DNA from: JBDIBA01 sp039812705
Lineage (GTDB): Bacteria > Actinomycetota > Acidimicrobiia > Acidimicrobiales > JBBSGY01
DNA: 39,472 nt
Assembly: GCA_039812705.1 (NCBI GenBank)
Contig: JBDIBA010000014.1
Coordinates: forward strand, 1 to 39,472
Reading direction: 5' to 3'
Part shown: positions 23,534-31,680 of the stretch, in pieces
Numbering within the stretch: the first letter of the stretch is position 1
Layout of the letters: every line of letters begins with the position of its first letter
Notes under the pieces: generated by a model
Databases searched by the model: none
Seen by the model: only the letters and a program-made list of their open reading frames with translations
Told to the model about the DNA's origin: nothing
Made by a program: the position numbers and the translations under genes

Positions 23534-23539
23534 TAGGGT
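23534..23539 (+). promoter_or_regulatory. -10 box of a leaderless trpE(G) promoter
   Basis: TAGGGT ends 6 nt before ATG 23546. No Shine-Dalgarno precedes the ATG. A weak -35-like GACACA lies 17 nt further upstream (23511-23516). No leader peptide or attenuator was seen. Confidence 0.4.
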
Positions 23540-23545
23540 CAACAG

Positions 23546-25711
23546 ATGGGTTCTCAGCGATTCCAAACTCCCGGCAACGTAGCCGTAGAACGATTTTCGG
23601 AGGCGATCGACCCGACAGATGCTTTCGACGATGTGATCGATGGTCTCGACTCGGCGTTGGGCGTTGTGTTGACGTCCACCTACGAGCAGCCCGGCCGCTA
23701 TACGCGATGGGATTTTGGTTTTGTAAACCCACCCCTTTCGATCACGGCGAACGAACGTGACGTTGCCATTGCCGCGCTGAATGCCCGAGGTGAGGTGTTG
23801 CTGGCCGCAATCAACAATTGGCTCGAGCGATTTGCAGTCAATGACCAAACGAGCGCCTTGTTTTCCGTTGAAAGTGGCAGCACTGAAACGCGCGTCGTTG
23901 TCGAGAATGCCAACGAGTCCTTCTTCGAGGAAGACAGAAGCCGTCAACCCTCGGTGTTTTCGGTGTTGCGTTCGTTGGTTGACTGCTTGAAGTGCGACGA
24001 TTCACATTTGGGTGTCTACGGCGCCTTTGGATACGACTTGGCATTTCAGTTCGACCAAGTCGAAAAAGCGCTCGAACGCGATCCAGCCCAACGCGATCTG
24101 GTGTTGTTCGTGCCCGACGAGATAATCGTGATTGATCATCGACGTGAAACCGCTCAACGGATTCTCTACGAGTTCGAATACAACGGCCGCAGCACAGCAG
24201 GTATCGATCGGTCGGGACAGGACGCCAAATTCGTGCCCGGCAGGTGCGAGTCTCGAGGCGATCATCAACCCGGCGAGTATGCGCGGTCGGTTTCATCGGC
24301 AAAGAAAGCCTTCGCGCGCGGCGACTTGTTCGAAGTTGTTCCGGGTCGAGTGTTCAATGAAGCCGTTACTTCTGCACCTTCTCAGATGTTCCGGCGGTTG
24401 CGCGAACGCAACCCCGCACCTTTTGGTGCGCTGATGAATCTCGGCAACGGTGAGTTTCTGATTTCGGCAAGCCCCGAGATGTATGTGCGTGTCGAAGGAC
24501 GTCGTGTCGAGACGTGTCCAATTTCGGGAACGATCGCTCGCGGTCAAGATGTTTTTGGCGATGAGCGCGCGATTCGCGAGCTGCTCTCTTCTTCCAAGGA
24601 GGAAGCAGAGCTCACCATGTGTACCGATGTCGATCGGAATGACAAGAGTCGAGTCTGCAAGCCTGAAAGCATCCGCGTCATCGGTCGGCGACAAATCGAG
24701 ATGTACTCGCGCCTCATTCACACAGTCGATCACGTCGAAGGTGAGTTGCTCGAAAACAGGGACGGCATCGATGCCTTCCTTGCCCACACGTGGGCAGTGA
24801 CGGTTACCGGTGCACCGAAATTGTGGGCAATGCGTTTCATTGAAGAAAACGAGAAGAGTCCTCGCGCTTGGTACGGCGGCGCAATCGGCGCACTCCTGTT
24901 CAATGGCAATGTCAATACAGGGCTCACCCTGCGCACTATTTGGTTGCACGACGGAATCGCGTCAGTTCGCGCTGGTGCAACGTTGTTGATGGATTCCGAC
25001 CCCGAATCCGAAGAGCGCGAAACTGAAACCAAAGCTGCGGCATTACTCGATGCGATTCGCAACGACACAATGGCACCTACCGAATCGGTTCCCACATCTG
25101 TTGTCGGCAATGGCAAGCGTGTGCTGCTGATCGATCACGAAGACAGCTTTGTTCACAACTTGGCCGGGTACTTGCGTCGCACTGGCGCAAGCGTGACGAC
25201 CACCCGCGTCCATGTTGGGTCGACGTTCGATGCGGCTTTGCTCGATCGTCATCGATTTGACCTCGTCGTGCTTTCGCCGGGCCCCGGTGTGCCAAGTGAT
25301 TTTGGATTGGTTGCAACGGTCGAGGCAATTCGTGAACGAGGAGTCGCAATCTTTGGTGTGTGCTTGGGACTGCAGGCGTTGGTCGAGGCGTTCGGCGGCG
25401 AATTGACGACAATGAACACACCGCAACACGGAAAGACGGCAAGCGTGACTGTCAACGAGACGGTTGACAGTTGGCTGCTGGGGGCGCTGCCAACCAATTT
25501 CGTGGCCGGGCGTTACCACTCGCTTTGTGCTCGCATCGAGACCTTCCCGCCTTCACTCGTTGCCACGGCGCACAGCAATGACGGGGTTGTCATGGCGCTC
25601 GAGCACAAGAGCCTCCCCATCGCCGGTGTTCAGTTTCATCCCGAATCGTTGATGACGCTCGAAGACAACGTCGGTTTCAAGATCGTCGAGGCAATGGTCG
25701 CCCATTGTTAA
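23546..25711 (+). CDS. trpE(G): Fused anthranilate synthase TrpE(G)
   Basis: Makes anthranilate from chorismate and glutamine for tryptophan synthesis. 721 aa with both subunits in one chain. The TrpE part (about 1-510) has YEQPGRYTRWDFGFVNPPL near the N-terminus, CPISGTIARG (324-333), and DVDRNDKSRVCKP. The glutamine amidotransferase part (about 524-721) has GVCLGLQ (nucleophile Cys606) and QFHPES (His698, Glu700). Ser in PISGT, rather than the Lys of aminodeoxychorismate synthases, supports anthranilate as product. The layout and N-terminus match the fused clade best known from alphaproteobacteria. It stands alone, without other trp genes. ATG 23546 follows a TAGGGT box. Confidence 0.93.
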   Translation: MGSQRFQTPGNVAVERFSEAIDPTDAFDDVIDGLDSALGVVLTSTYEQPGRYTRWDFGFVNPPLSITANERDVAIAALNARGEVLLAAINNWLERFAVNDQTSALFSVESGSTETRVVVENANESFFEEDRSRQPSVFSVLRSLVDCLKCDDSHLGVYGAFGYDLAFQFDQVEKALERDPAQRDLVLFVPDEIIVIDHRRETAQRILYEFEYNGRSTAGIDRSGQDAKFVPGRCESRGDHQPGEYARSVSSAKKAFARGDLFEVVPGRVFNEAVTSAPSQMFRRLRERNPAPFGALMNLGNGEFLISASPEMYVRVEGRRVETCPISGTIARGQDVFGDERAIRELLSSSKEEAELTMCTDVDRNDKSRVCKPESIRVIGRRQIEMYSRLIHTVDHVEGELLENRDGIDAFLAHTWAVTVTGAPKLWAMRFIEENEKSPRAWYGGAIGALLFNGNVNTGLTLRTIWLHDGIASVRAGATLLMDSDPESEERETETKAAALLDAIRNDTMAPTESVPTSVVGNGKRVLLIDHEDSFVHNLAGYLRRTGASVTTTRVHVGSTFDAALLDRHRFDLVVLSPGPGVPSDFGLVATVEAIRERGVAIFGVCLGLQALVEAFGGELTTMNTPQHGKTASVTVNETVDSWLLGALPTNFVAGRYHSLCARIETFPPSLVATAHSNDGVVMALEHKSLPIAGVQFHPESLMTLEDNVGFKIVEAMVAHC

Positions 25712-25740
25712 TTGCTATTTGTTGTTAATTGCTATTTGTT
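25707..25740 (+). repeat. 17-bp perfect tandem duplication at the trpE(G) stop
   Basis: GTTAATTGCTATTTGTT occurs twice in a row (25707-25723 and 25724-25740). The first copy contains the TAA stop (25709-25711), so the duplication lengthens only the 3' untranslated part. It is AT-rich compared with its surroundings. Confidence 0.85.
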
Positions 25741-25790
25741 GATCGCTTTCGTGACTTTTCATGACCCATGACGAATTGTTCAACGATCAA
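25739..25790. terminator. Weak inverted repeats between convergent trpE(G) and msrB
   Basis: TTGATCG (25739-25745) and CGATCAA (25784-25790) are perfect inverse arms. Inside them TCATG-ACC-CATGA (25759-25771) forms a 5-bp hairpin. The right outer arm lies in the last codons of msrB. There is no U-tract, so a terminator role is only suggested by position. Confidence 0.3.
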
Positions 25791-26178
25791 TGTGTTCTAT
25801 CGACACAGAGTTGATGCAATAGCGAAGCCCTGTTGGCGCGGGGCCATCGTTGAACACATGGCCAAGGTGTCCGCCGCAGTTTGCACAAGTCACTTCAATT
25901 CGGTTCATTCCGTGGCTTCGGTCGTTCGTTTCTTTGATTGCGTCACGCGAAATCACATCGCTGAAACTCGGCCAGCCGCAATGGGCTTCGAAGTGGTCAT
26001 CTGACTCGAACAGTTCGGCGCCGCAGCCCGCACATGCAAAGATTCCATTGCCCACGGGCTTGATGAAGCGGCCCGAGCCGGGCGGCTCAGTGCCCTTCTC
26101 GCGAAGAACTCGGTATTGCTCGGGCGTCAAGCGTTGTCTCCACTGTTCATTGGTTAACGAGTTTGCGTTTGTTTCCAC
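25780..26178 (-). CDS. msrB: Peptide-methionine (R)-S-oxide reductase
   Basis: Repairs oxidised methionine in proteins. 132 aa. Four zinc cysteines (C49, C52, C98, C101), the GWPSF segment with Cys67, and the catalytic Cys121 in RYCINSVSI are all present. GTG 26178 is supported by GAGG about 7 nt upstream. It follows the methyltransferase gene by 9 nt and is probably cotranscribed with it. It acts in the cytosol with thioredoxin as the usual reductant. Confidence 0.96.
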   Translation of the reverse strand: METNANSLTNEQWRQRLTPEQYRVLREKGTEPPGSGRFIKPVGNGIFACAGCGAELFESDDHFEAHCGWPSFSDVISRDAIKETNDRSHGMNRIEVTCANCGGHLGHVFNDGPAPTGLRYCINSVSIEHIDR

Positions 26179-26187
26179 GAGTGCCTC

Positions 26188-26997
26188 TTACCCGTTTTGA
26201 CGTTTTGCAACAATCAACTCGAACTCTTCTTCGTATGGGAGTTCACCGTTTTGCATGTAGGGCTGGAGCGCTTCAAGCAGTTCCGATTCGAATCGAGGTT
26301 GATTGCCCTGCCAACGGTCGGGTCTTGCATATGAAGTCGAATTCAGATAGCCGATCAATTGCTTGAAGGTCCATGCACCGGTTTCGGTAAATGTGAATGT
26401 TTCAACGAAGCTGAACTCAGACTCGCGAAAACAGCGATCGAAGTCGGCGCTTTCGGCGAGTTGGTTGCCCGCGGTCAGACGAGTTGGTCCGAGGTGACGC
26501 GTGACCATTTCGGCTACGAGGCCGCGCCAGGTGCCCGGAATCAATTGTGATCCCCGCATGCCTCCCAGGCCCCCGTCGGTTGCGAGCGCTACTCCCCCTT
26601 TGTCGGTGAGAACCTCGGATAGTGATGCAAGCAAGCGCGGCCTGTCCATCCAGTGAAAGGCGCGACCGATTACCGTACCGTCGAACGATCCTGAGCGCTG
26701 GTGCTCGACGAATTCTTCGGCGTGAGCGTTGACCAACTCAATGTTCGTCGCCTTTGCTGCACCGATTACGGCTCGTGCCTGTTCGAGCATTTCAGCGTTC
26801 GGATCGACACCGACAACTCGTTGGACTCCCGGGGCAAGGGCAAGACTGAGCGAGACGGGCCCGCAACCCAGGTCCATCACATTTGCCAGCTCCGACAAAT
26901 TCAGTTCGTCGTACAACTTCTCAACCAAGGCCGGCGGATAAGCGGGCCGATTCTGTGCGTAATAGCGGCTAGCGCCGTCGAAAAGCCGTTCATTCAC
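26188..26997 (-). CDS. SAM-dependent class I methyltransferase
   Basis: 269 aa soluble enzyme. The N-terminal SRYYAQNRPAYP stretch is typical of the methyltransferase type 11/UbiE-like group. Motif I VMDLGCGPVSLSLAL (about 40-54), the acidic GVDPNAEM and the post-motif GRAFHWMD follow. Proteins of this type are often annotated as trans-aconitate or small-molecule methyltransferases; the substrate cannot be told here. GTG 26997 lies 6 nt after TATAAC on the minus strand, so the mRNA is probably leaderless. msrB follows in the same operon. Confidence 0.9.
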   Translation of the reverse strand: MNERLFDGASRYYAQNRPAYPPALVEKLYDELNLSELANVMDLGCGPVSLSLALAPGVQRVVGVDPNAEMLEQARAVIGAAKATNIELVNAHAEEFVEHQRSGSFDGTVIGRAFHWMDRPRLLASLSEVLTDKGGVALATDGGLGGMRGSQLIPGTWRGLVAEMVTRHLGPTRLTAGNQLAESADFDRCFRESEFSFVETFTFTETGAWTFKQLIGYLNSTSYARPDRWQGNQPRFESELLEALQPYMQNGELPYEEEFELIVAKRQNG

Positions 26998-27002
26998 TCA
27001 AT

Positions 27003-27012
27003 AGTTATAACT
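27003..27012. promoter_or_regulatory. Palindromic -10 element between divergent genes
   Basis: AGTTATAACT is a perfect 10-bp palindrome offering TATAAC on both strands. On the minus strand the box ends 6 nt before GTG 26997. On the plus strand it lies about 48 nt before the LOG gene start. One element may therefore serve both genes. Confidence 0.45.
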
Positions 27013-27057
27013 CGGAAAGGCCGCTTTACGGGCTTGAAAGGTGCAAGGCTGGCTGCA

Positions 27058-28149
27058 ATGACAAACAGACCTTCAAGGCATTCAAGTGGCGACGAGGCCA
27101 CCGACACAAAGCTTGTTGAGCTGCTCGACCACCTCGACGTGGAGCACAACCGCGATCAACTCTTCGACATCCTCGCCACGGTGACCAAGATGGCAAGGCA
27201 CGACCTCGTGCGTCTCGACCTCAAGATCACCAACACCGCAGTTGCCGAGATGCTAGAGGCGTTTCGCATTTTCGAGCCCTACGCCAAGGCGCCGAAAGTG
27301 ACCATGTTTGGTTCTGCTCGTACCGCACCAACCGATCCTCTTTACGAACAAGCAAAGGAATGCGCCCGCGGGCTCTCCGAGCAAGGTTGGATGGTTGTCA
27401 CGGGTGCGGGCCCAGGAATCATGGCGGCCGGCATGGAAGGTGCCGGCAGAGACATGTCGATGGGCATCAACATTCGGTTGCCTTTTGAACAATCGGCCAA
27501 CGAGTTCATCAACGCCGATCCAAAGCTCGTCACCATGAAGTATTTCTTTACTCGCAAGTTGATGTTGATCAAAGAGTCCGACGGTTTCGTGGTTATGCCC
27601 GGTGGATACGGAACCCTCGACGAAGTCTTCGAACTCCTCACGCTCGTGCAGACCGGAAAGGCAGAGCCGACTCCGATTGTCTTGCTAGATGTGCCGGGCT
27701 CTACCTACTGGAGCCGTTGGCGGTCATTCATCGAAGAAGAAGTTGAATCAAGAGGTTTGATTTCGCGCGGTGACCAAGTGCTCTTCAAGATCACCGACAA
27801 TGTTCAAGAAGCCACCGACGAGATCCTTGACTTCTACCGTAACTACCACTCACGCCGCTTTGTTGGCGACCGTTTGGTAATTCGCTTGCGTCACAATCCC
27901 AGCGATGCCGATCTCGAACACTTGAGTGCCGAGTTCGGCGACATTTGCAAAACCGGCGGCATCGAACGCGCCGAGCCTGCACGTTCCGAAATCGAGACCG
28001 ATGACGAGCTCGACAAGTACCGCATTGCGCTGCGATTCGACCGCATGAAACACGCTCGCATGCGTGAACTCATCAATGCGCTCAACGCGTTGGAGACCGC
28101 GCCCGACGAACAACAGCCCCCGCGTCACTACCAAGAACCGGCCACATGA
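27058..28149 (+). CDS. LOG-family nucleotide 5'-monophosphate nucleosidase-like protein
   Basis: 363 aa from ATG 27058; the frame is open further upstream but overlaps the divergent methyltransferase gene. An N-terminal helical extension (about 1-80) precedes the Rossmann-like LOG domain with FGSAR (84-88), GAGPGIMAAGMEGA and the signature PGGYGTLDE (181-189). A C-terminal extension (about 255-363) is rich in charged helices. The long form resembles the YgdH/PpnN branch, which splits purine nucleoside monophosphates into base and ribose-5-P, rather than the short cytokinin-activating LOG. Its last 22 nt overlap the convergent ATP-grasp gene. Confidence 0.88.
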   Translation: MTNRPSRHSSGDEATDTKLVELLDHLDVEHNRDQLFDILATVTKMARHDLVRLDLKITNTAVAEMLEAFRIFEPYAKAPKVTMFGSARTAPTDPLYEQAKECARGLSEQGWMVVTGAGPGIMAAGMEGAGRDMSMGINIRLPFEQSANEFINADPKLVTMKYFFTRKLMLIKESDGFVVMPGGYGTLDEVFELLTLVQTGKAEPTPIVLLDVPGSTYWSRWRSFIEEEVESRGLISRGDQVLFKITDNVQEATDEILDFYRNYHSRRFVGDRLVIRLRHNPSDADLEHLSAEFGDICKTGGIERAEPARSEIETDDELDKYRIALRFDRMKHARMRELINALNALETAPDEQQPPRHYQEPAT

Positions 28150-29150
28150 CCGAGGTCTGGTTGCTGGGTGGCACAACGCGCTTCTAGTAGTTCGAGTGTC
28201 GTGTTCGTCAAGCCGTTGCCGAGTGCGCATTCGTTCGGCAAGTACATCCACGGAAACGGGTTGATTTCGTTGAAATAGATTTCACCCGAATTGCCGGCAA
28301 GGAAGTCGTAACTGGCCCGTTCAATCCCCAAGGCAGTCAGCATTGTTCGCGCCATTTCGACCATCTTCGGAACGAGCGGATCGTCGAGCGCCGAAATGGC
28401 GACGGCGCCTTGGTTGAGGTTGGTTCCTTGTCCAGGCGCCGGTTTTGTTCGCCTTGTTGCCGCCACCATGCGAGCACCAACGAGATCGATGCGGTAATCG
28501 AAACGCGTTTCGTCGCCGAGACTCTTGCCGACGTGTTGTTGGACGACTCCGTCCAGGTCCGAGCGTCGAGGATATGAATAGAGGGCGTCTTGGTTAGAGA
28601 TGCGTGCCAACAGGGCTTGGCGCGACTGTTCGAGTTCTTGCGTCTCGCCCACCGAAACAACCTGGCGACCCCCGGAGCCTTCCTTGGCTTTCATCCAAGC
28701 CGGCGCACCGATTGTTTCGAAGGCTTCTCGAACCGACCGTGGGTCGTCGAGACGACACTCGGCGGTCGCTGGGGTCGGTAAGCCCAGGCTTATGGCCAGT
28801 TGTTGTGTCGACCACTTGTCGTCGGCGATCTGAAGGCTTGCCGTAGGAATGCCGTAGGAAATGACGCCCATTTGGTCCAGCGATTCCGCAATGGACTCGA
28901 GGCGCGTGATCGACGCGGGGTGCGCAAAGGCAACAACTGCAGCATCGGGCCGAATCCGGCAGTTGCCTACAAACAATCGAGTGAAGGGCGCCTTTCCTCG
29001 GACCGTTACTTGGTGCAAGGTTGCCCGCACCACCCTCCAGCCGAGACGAGCCGCGTGTTCGCCGATCAGAGAACCCGAAGAACGCTCTCTGGTGTCGTCG
29101 GATAGTACTAAGAGTGTTCGCTGACCGGGCACTCCGCGAGTATTGCGCAC
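28128..29150 (-). CDS. ATP-grasp ligase-like protein
   Basis: About 340 aa from GTG 29150 (or GTG 29132). The open frame reaches TTG 29279, but that would overlap the upstream 71-aa gene. An N-terminal pre-ATP-grasp domain (LLVLSDDTRERSSGSLIGE) is followed by the nucleotide-binding lysine segment WMKAKEGSGGRQVV, a central DYRIDLVGARMVAATRR strand, and the metal-binding end YFNEINPFPW. The EINP ending is as in RimK-type and peptide-ligating ATP-grasp enzymes. The reaction is acid plus amine or hydroxyl with ATP; the substrate is unknown. Two small genes, one extremely acidic, lie directly upstream on the same strand. Confidence 0.85.
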   Translation of the reverse strand: MRNTRGVPGQRTLLVLSDDTRERSSGSLIGEHAARLGWRVVRATLHQVTVRGKAPFTRLFVGNCRIRPDAAVVAFAHPASITRLESIAESLDQMGVISYGIPTASLQIADDKWSTQQLAISLGLPTPATAECRLDDPRSVREAFETIGAPAWMKAKEGSGGRQVVSVGETQELEQSRQALLARISNQDALYSYPRRSDLDGVVQQHVGKSLGDETRFDYRIDLVGARMVAATRRTKPAPGQGTNLNQGAVAISALDDPLVPKMVEMARTMLTALGIERASYDFLAGNSGEIYFNEINPFPWMYLPNECALGNGLTNTTLELLEARCATQQPDLGHVAGSW

Positions 29151-29220
29151 TTTGTCCGATTTGAAGAATCCGGTCAGAGAGAGGTCTGCATAACCGTCAC
29201 GCGAGATGCAATGGCGTTGC

Positions 29221-29436
29221 TCAGCCTCGCCCTTGGAGGATTCCCGCAGCCTTGTCGACGCTACGCCGCGCTCGGGCAATCAGTCTTTCTTCGGCTCTTG
29301 CCTCGTCGCTGTGGCCTTCGCGAACGGCATCTTTGAGGCTTTCGACAGCGAGTTCGGTTAGATCTTCTGAGATGGCGTGAAGTCGAGAAGCAAGGTCGGC
29401 CTTACGGTCGTCGTTGGAAGCGCCGCTGAAGCTCAC
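29221..29436 (-). CDS. Small helical protein, 71 aa
   Basis: From GTG 29436 the protein starts VSFSGASNDDRKADLASRL and continues as one charged helical region (about 8-60), with a basic end RSVDKAAGILQGRG. The open frame extends upstream to 29565, but there it is low-complexity Met/Thr sequence in the shadow of the acidic gene's other frame. It starts 10 nt after the acidic gene and ends 70 nt before the ATP-grasp gene. The family is not recognised. Confidence 0.6.
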   Translation of the reverse strand: MSFSGASNDDRKADLASRLHAISEDLTELAVESLKDAVREGHSDEARAEERLIARARRSVDKAAGILQGRG

Positions 29437-29446
29437 CGTGAAGGGC

Positions 29447-29674
29447 TCAGCGATTGACGACTTCGTCGTCGTCTTCATCACCGTCTTCATCGTCGGCTTC
29501 ATCGTCATTGTATTTGGAGGCGACATCGGCGTATGGGTCGTCATCGTCGTGAGGACGACGGGCATAGTTGTTCGAGTCGTTTAGCCAGGCTGCGTAGTCT
29601 TCTTCGCGGTCTGGTCTGACTTCCCGCTTCATGGCGCGTGCCTCTTCGAAGCGGCGGTGACGTCCCTTCTTCAC
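29447..29674 (-). CDS. Small protein with very acidic C-terminus, 75 aa
   Basis: The basic N-terminal part (KKGRHRRFEEARAMKREV) contrasts with a C-terminal half where Asp and Glu dominate (HDDDDPYADV, EADDEDGDEDDDEVVNR). The protein is probably disordered. The start ATG 29674 has AGGAG upstream (reverse strand of 29681-29689, CTCCTCAGG). A histone-like or chaperone-like acidic tail, a regulatory tail, or a peptide substrate for the nearby ATP-grasp enzyme are all possible; none is shown by the sequence. Confidence 0.65.
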   Translation of the reverse strand: MKKGRHRRFEEARAMKREVRPDREEDYAAWLNDSNNYARRPHDDDDPYADVASKYNDDEADDEDGDEDDDEVVNR

Positions 29675-29711
29675 GAAGTGCTCCTCAGGTCGGTTTCAGG
29701 CCAGATCCACC

Positions 29712-30224
29712 TTACCCGCCGTAATTCATGCGGGTGTCCTCCATTCGAAGGACTTCTGGAGAATTCTCGTCATTTTCGCTGTTCAGATGGCCGTGGTTCA
29801 CGTCGCCGATGAAAAAAGTGTGGTCTCCGGCATCGATTGCTTCCCAGACTTGACAGTCCAAGTACGCAACCGCGCACTCAAGCACCGGCGCGCCGCTGGG
29901 CGCTTCGAAAACCGCAAACCCGTTAAGTGTTGAGTCCTCGGGATTCCAGGCGGTTGGTTTTACGAACTTGCGCGCCAGTGTGCGATCTTCGCGCGGAAGG
30001 AAGTTGAGTGTGAAGCATCCCCCGTCGGCAATCAGCTGATGCGTAAAAGCCGATTTCTTGACACCGATACCCAAGCGAACCGGGTCCATGCTGACCTGGG
30101 TGGCCCAGTTCAGATTCATCAAGTTGCGTTGCTCGTTGTGGCGAGAACCCACCACGTAAATACCCGAAGGCATCAGCCAAAAGATGCGCCTGCGTAGGCG
30201 GTCGAACTGGTCCTCTTCGGTCAT
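29712..30224 (-). CDS. Flavin reductase-like FMN-binding protein
   Basis: 170 aa split-barrel protein of the flavin reductase-like family, which binds FMN and often reduces flavin with NAD(P)H for a partner oxygenase. Typical stretches are MPSGIYVVGSRHNEQRNLM, WATQVSMDPVRLGIGV and FTLNFLPRED. The later half has the LDCQVWEAIDAGDHTFFIG segment that closes the barrel. ATG 30224 overlaps the stop of the SpoU gene by ATGA (30224-30221), so the two are cotranslated. No partner oxygenase is nearby. Confidence 0.88.
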   Translation of the reverse strand: MTEEDQFDRLRRRIFWLMPSGIYVVGSRHNEQRNLMNLNWATQVSMDPVRLGIGVKKSAFTHQLIADGGCFTLNFLPREDRTLARKFVKPTAWNPEDSTLNGFAVFEAPSGAPVLECAVAYLDCQVWEAIDAGDHTFFIGDVNHGHLNSENDENSPEVLRMEDTRMNYGG

Positions 30225-31039
30225 TGGTGGGCCTCTTGTCTAGAGATCTCAAAGCAGATGATCGAGGCGGCGACCGCTGCATTGAGAGATTCGGCGTTTC
30301 CTTGCATTGGAATGGAGACCCAATTGTCGACATGGAGGTCGGTCGGCAGTCCGTGTGCCTCGTTGCCGACAAGGATTGCCACGTTTCCAGTGAGATCTGC
30401 GTCCCAATAAGGCACGGCATCTTGCATTCGTGTGCCCCAGATCTTGTAGCCGCGTGAACGCAGGCTGATGAGTGTTTGTGCAGTGTCTGTTGCTGTGACG
30501 TGGGCAATCTCAAACAATGCGCTGGCAGCGGAGCGCACGACCTTGGGTGAGTAGACGTCAACACTGTGGCCACACGTGATCACGGCGCTCATTCCAGCGG
30601 CTTCTGCGGAACGAATGATGGTCCCAGCGTTGCCGGGGTCACTCACGTCGACCAGGACGACAACCGGACCGTCCGAGATGTCTTCGAGTGCGGCGCTGCG
30701 GCGTTCAACGATGGCGATAACTGGCTGTGGGGTCACTGTTGATGCAACCCGGTTCATGACGCCTGAATCGAGAATCGACACGGTCACTCCCCGAGCCTGC
30801 GCATCGCGCACATGTTGACCAAAGACGGCGTCACAATCGACAAACACTTCGCGCAGACGCGCTCCGCTGTTGAGCGCCACACCAAGAGCGACTTCGCCCT
30901 CGATGACAAAACAGCCCGAGGATTCGCGTTCTGAACGCTTGTTGACCAAGGCACGCAAAAAACGAACCCGAGAACTACGAAAGCCGAGCCGCTGGCAAGA
31001 CCCAAGGTCTTGTGCAACGAACTCGGCTTTCTCAGACAC
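30221..31039 (-). CDS. SpoU/TrmH-family rRNA 2'-O-methyltransferase
   Basis: 272 aa. A small N-terminal RNA-binding substrate domain (about 25-115) is followed by the knotted SPOUT catalytic domain. Its three motifs are GNAGTIIRSAEAAG, VAILVGNEAHGL and VSIPMQGNAESLNAAVAAS. It methylates a ribose in rRNA (or tRNA) using SAM; the exact target is not evident, although homologues beside rplT are usually annotated as acting on 23S rRNA. The start is GTG 31039, 17 nt after rplT, so it may be cotranscribed with infC-rpmI-rplT. Confidence 0.92.
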   Translation of the reverse strand: MSEKAEFVAQDLGSCQRLGFRSSRVRFLRALVNKRSERESSGCFVIEGEVALGVALNSGARLREVFVDCDAVFGQHVRDAQARGVTVSILDSGVMNRVASTVTPQPVIAIVERRSAALEDISDGPVVVLVDVSDPGNAGTIIRSAEAAGMSAVITCGHSVDVYSPKVVRSAASALFEIAHVTATDTAQTLISLRSRGYKIWGTRMQDAVPYWDADLTGNVAILVGNEAHGLPTDLHVDNWVSIPMQGNAESLNAAVAASIICFEISRQEAHQ

Positions 31040-31056
31040 GTTTTGCGTGAACTGCT

Positions 31057-31431
31057 TTACGCAGATGCCTTGTCTGAAGGGGCGTTGGACTTTGCCACTT
31101 CGACGATCTTGGCAAATGCCTGTGGTTCATTTACCGCGAGGTCGGCCAAAACCTTGCGGTCTAGCTCGATGCCTGCAGTCTTTAGACCACTGATAAAGCG
31201 GCTGTAGTTGATTCCGTTTTCGCGACATGCTGCGTTGATGCGCTGGATCCACAGCTGACGGAAGTCGCCCTTGCGTGCACGACGGTCGCGGTATGCGTAA
31301 CGCATTGCGTGCATGACGGCTTCGTTTGCTGAACGAAATGTGCGGCTCTTGCTGCCGTAATAACCCTTGGCCTGCTCGAGGACGGCCTTGTGGTGCTTGC
31401 GTCCGTTAACGGCGCGTTTGACTCTTGCCAT
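31057..31431 (-). CDS. rplT: 50S ribosomal protein L20
   Basis: 124 aa, typical L20. The basic N-terminal helix begins ARVKRAVNGRKHHKAVLEQ and contains AKGYYGSKSR, followed by a globular domain with RQLWIQRINAACRENGINYS and a short extension rich in Ala/Ser/Lys at the C-terminus. L20 binds 23S rRNA early in assembly and in many bacteria also represses its own operon. It is the third gene of infC-rpmI-rplT, 44 nt after rpmI. Confidence 0.98.
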   Translation of the reverse strand: MARVKRAVNGRKHHKAVLEQAKGYYGSKSRTFRSANEAVMHAMRYAYRDRRARKGDFRQLWIQRINAACRENGINYSRFISGLKTAGIELDRKVLADLAVNEPQAFAKIVEVAKSNAPSDKASA

Positions 31432-31475
31432 TGGAGTTCCTTTCTAAATCTTGTGTGCGTTGTTGAACCGGTGAA

Positions 31476-31670
31476 TTAGCGGCCGAGGAGGCGCTTGATG
31501 CGAGGGACGTCGGCGGGGTCGACGGCGAGCTCGTGGTCCAAACGACGCTTCTGGTTGTTCGTCTTTTTGTTAAAGCCGTGTTGGTTGTTCTGCTGCAGGC
31601 GGCGAAGCTTGCCCGAGCCGGTGATCTTGAAGCGCGCCTTTGCGCCCTTGTGTGTCTTCATCTTTGGCAT
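31476..31670 (-). CDS. rpmI: 50S ribosomal protein L35
   Basis: 64 aa, full length, very basic. It opens MPKMKTHKGAKARFKITGSG and ends with DVPRIKRLLGR, as expected for the family. It lies 10 nt after infC. Confidence 0.98.
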   Translation of the reverse strand: MPKMKTHKGAKARFKITGSGKLRRLQQNNQHGFNKKTNNQKRRLDHELAVDPADVPRIKRLLGR

Positions 31671-31680
31671 CAGGCTGCTC

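Noticed and set aside
23481..23732. N-terminal extension of the orphan gene to 23732
   Set aside because: It would overlap the start of trpE(G) head to head, and the extra residues read as antisense of that gene.
24293..24949. 218-aa minus-strand frame inside trpE(G)
   Set aside because: Antisense to the conserved catalytic core of anthranilate synthase; no independent evidence.
23546..25711. Aminodeoxychorismate synthase (PabBA) or phenazine PhzE instead of TrpE(G)
   Set aside because: The active-site segment is PISGT, not the PIKGT of PabB. The N-terminal pattern matches the fused anthranilate synthase, and no phenazine genes are present.
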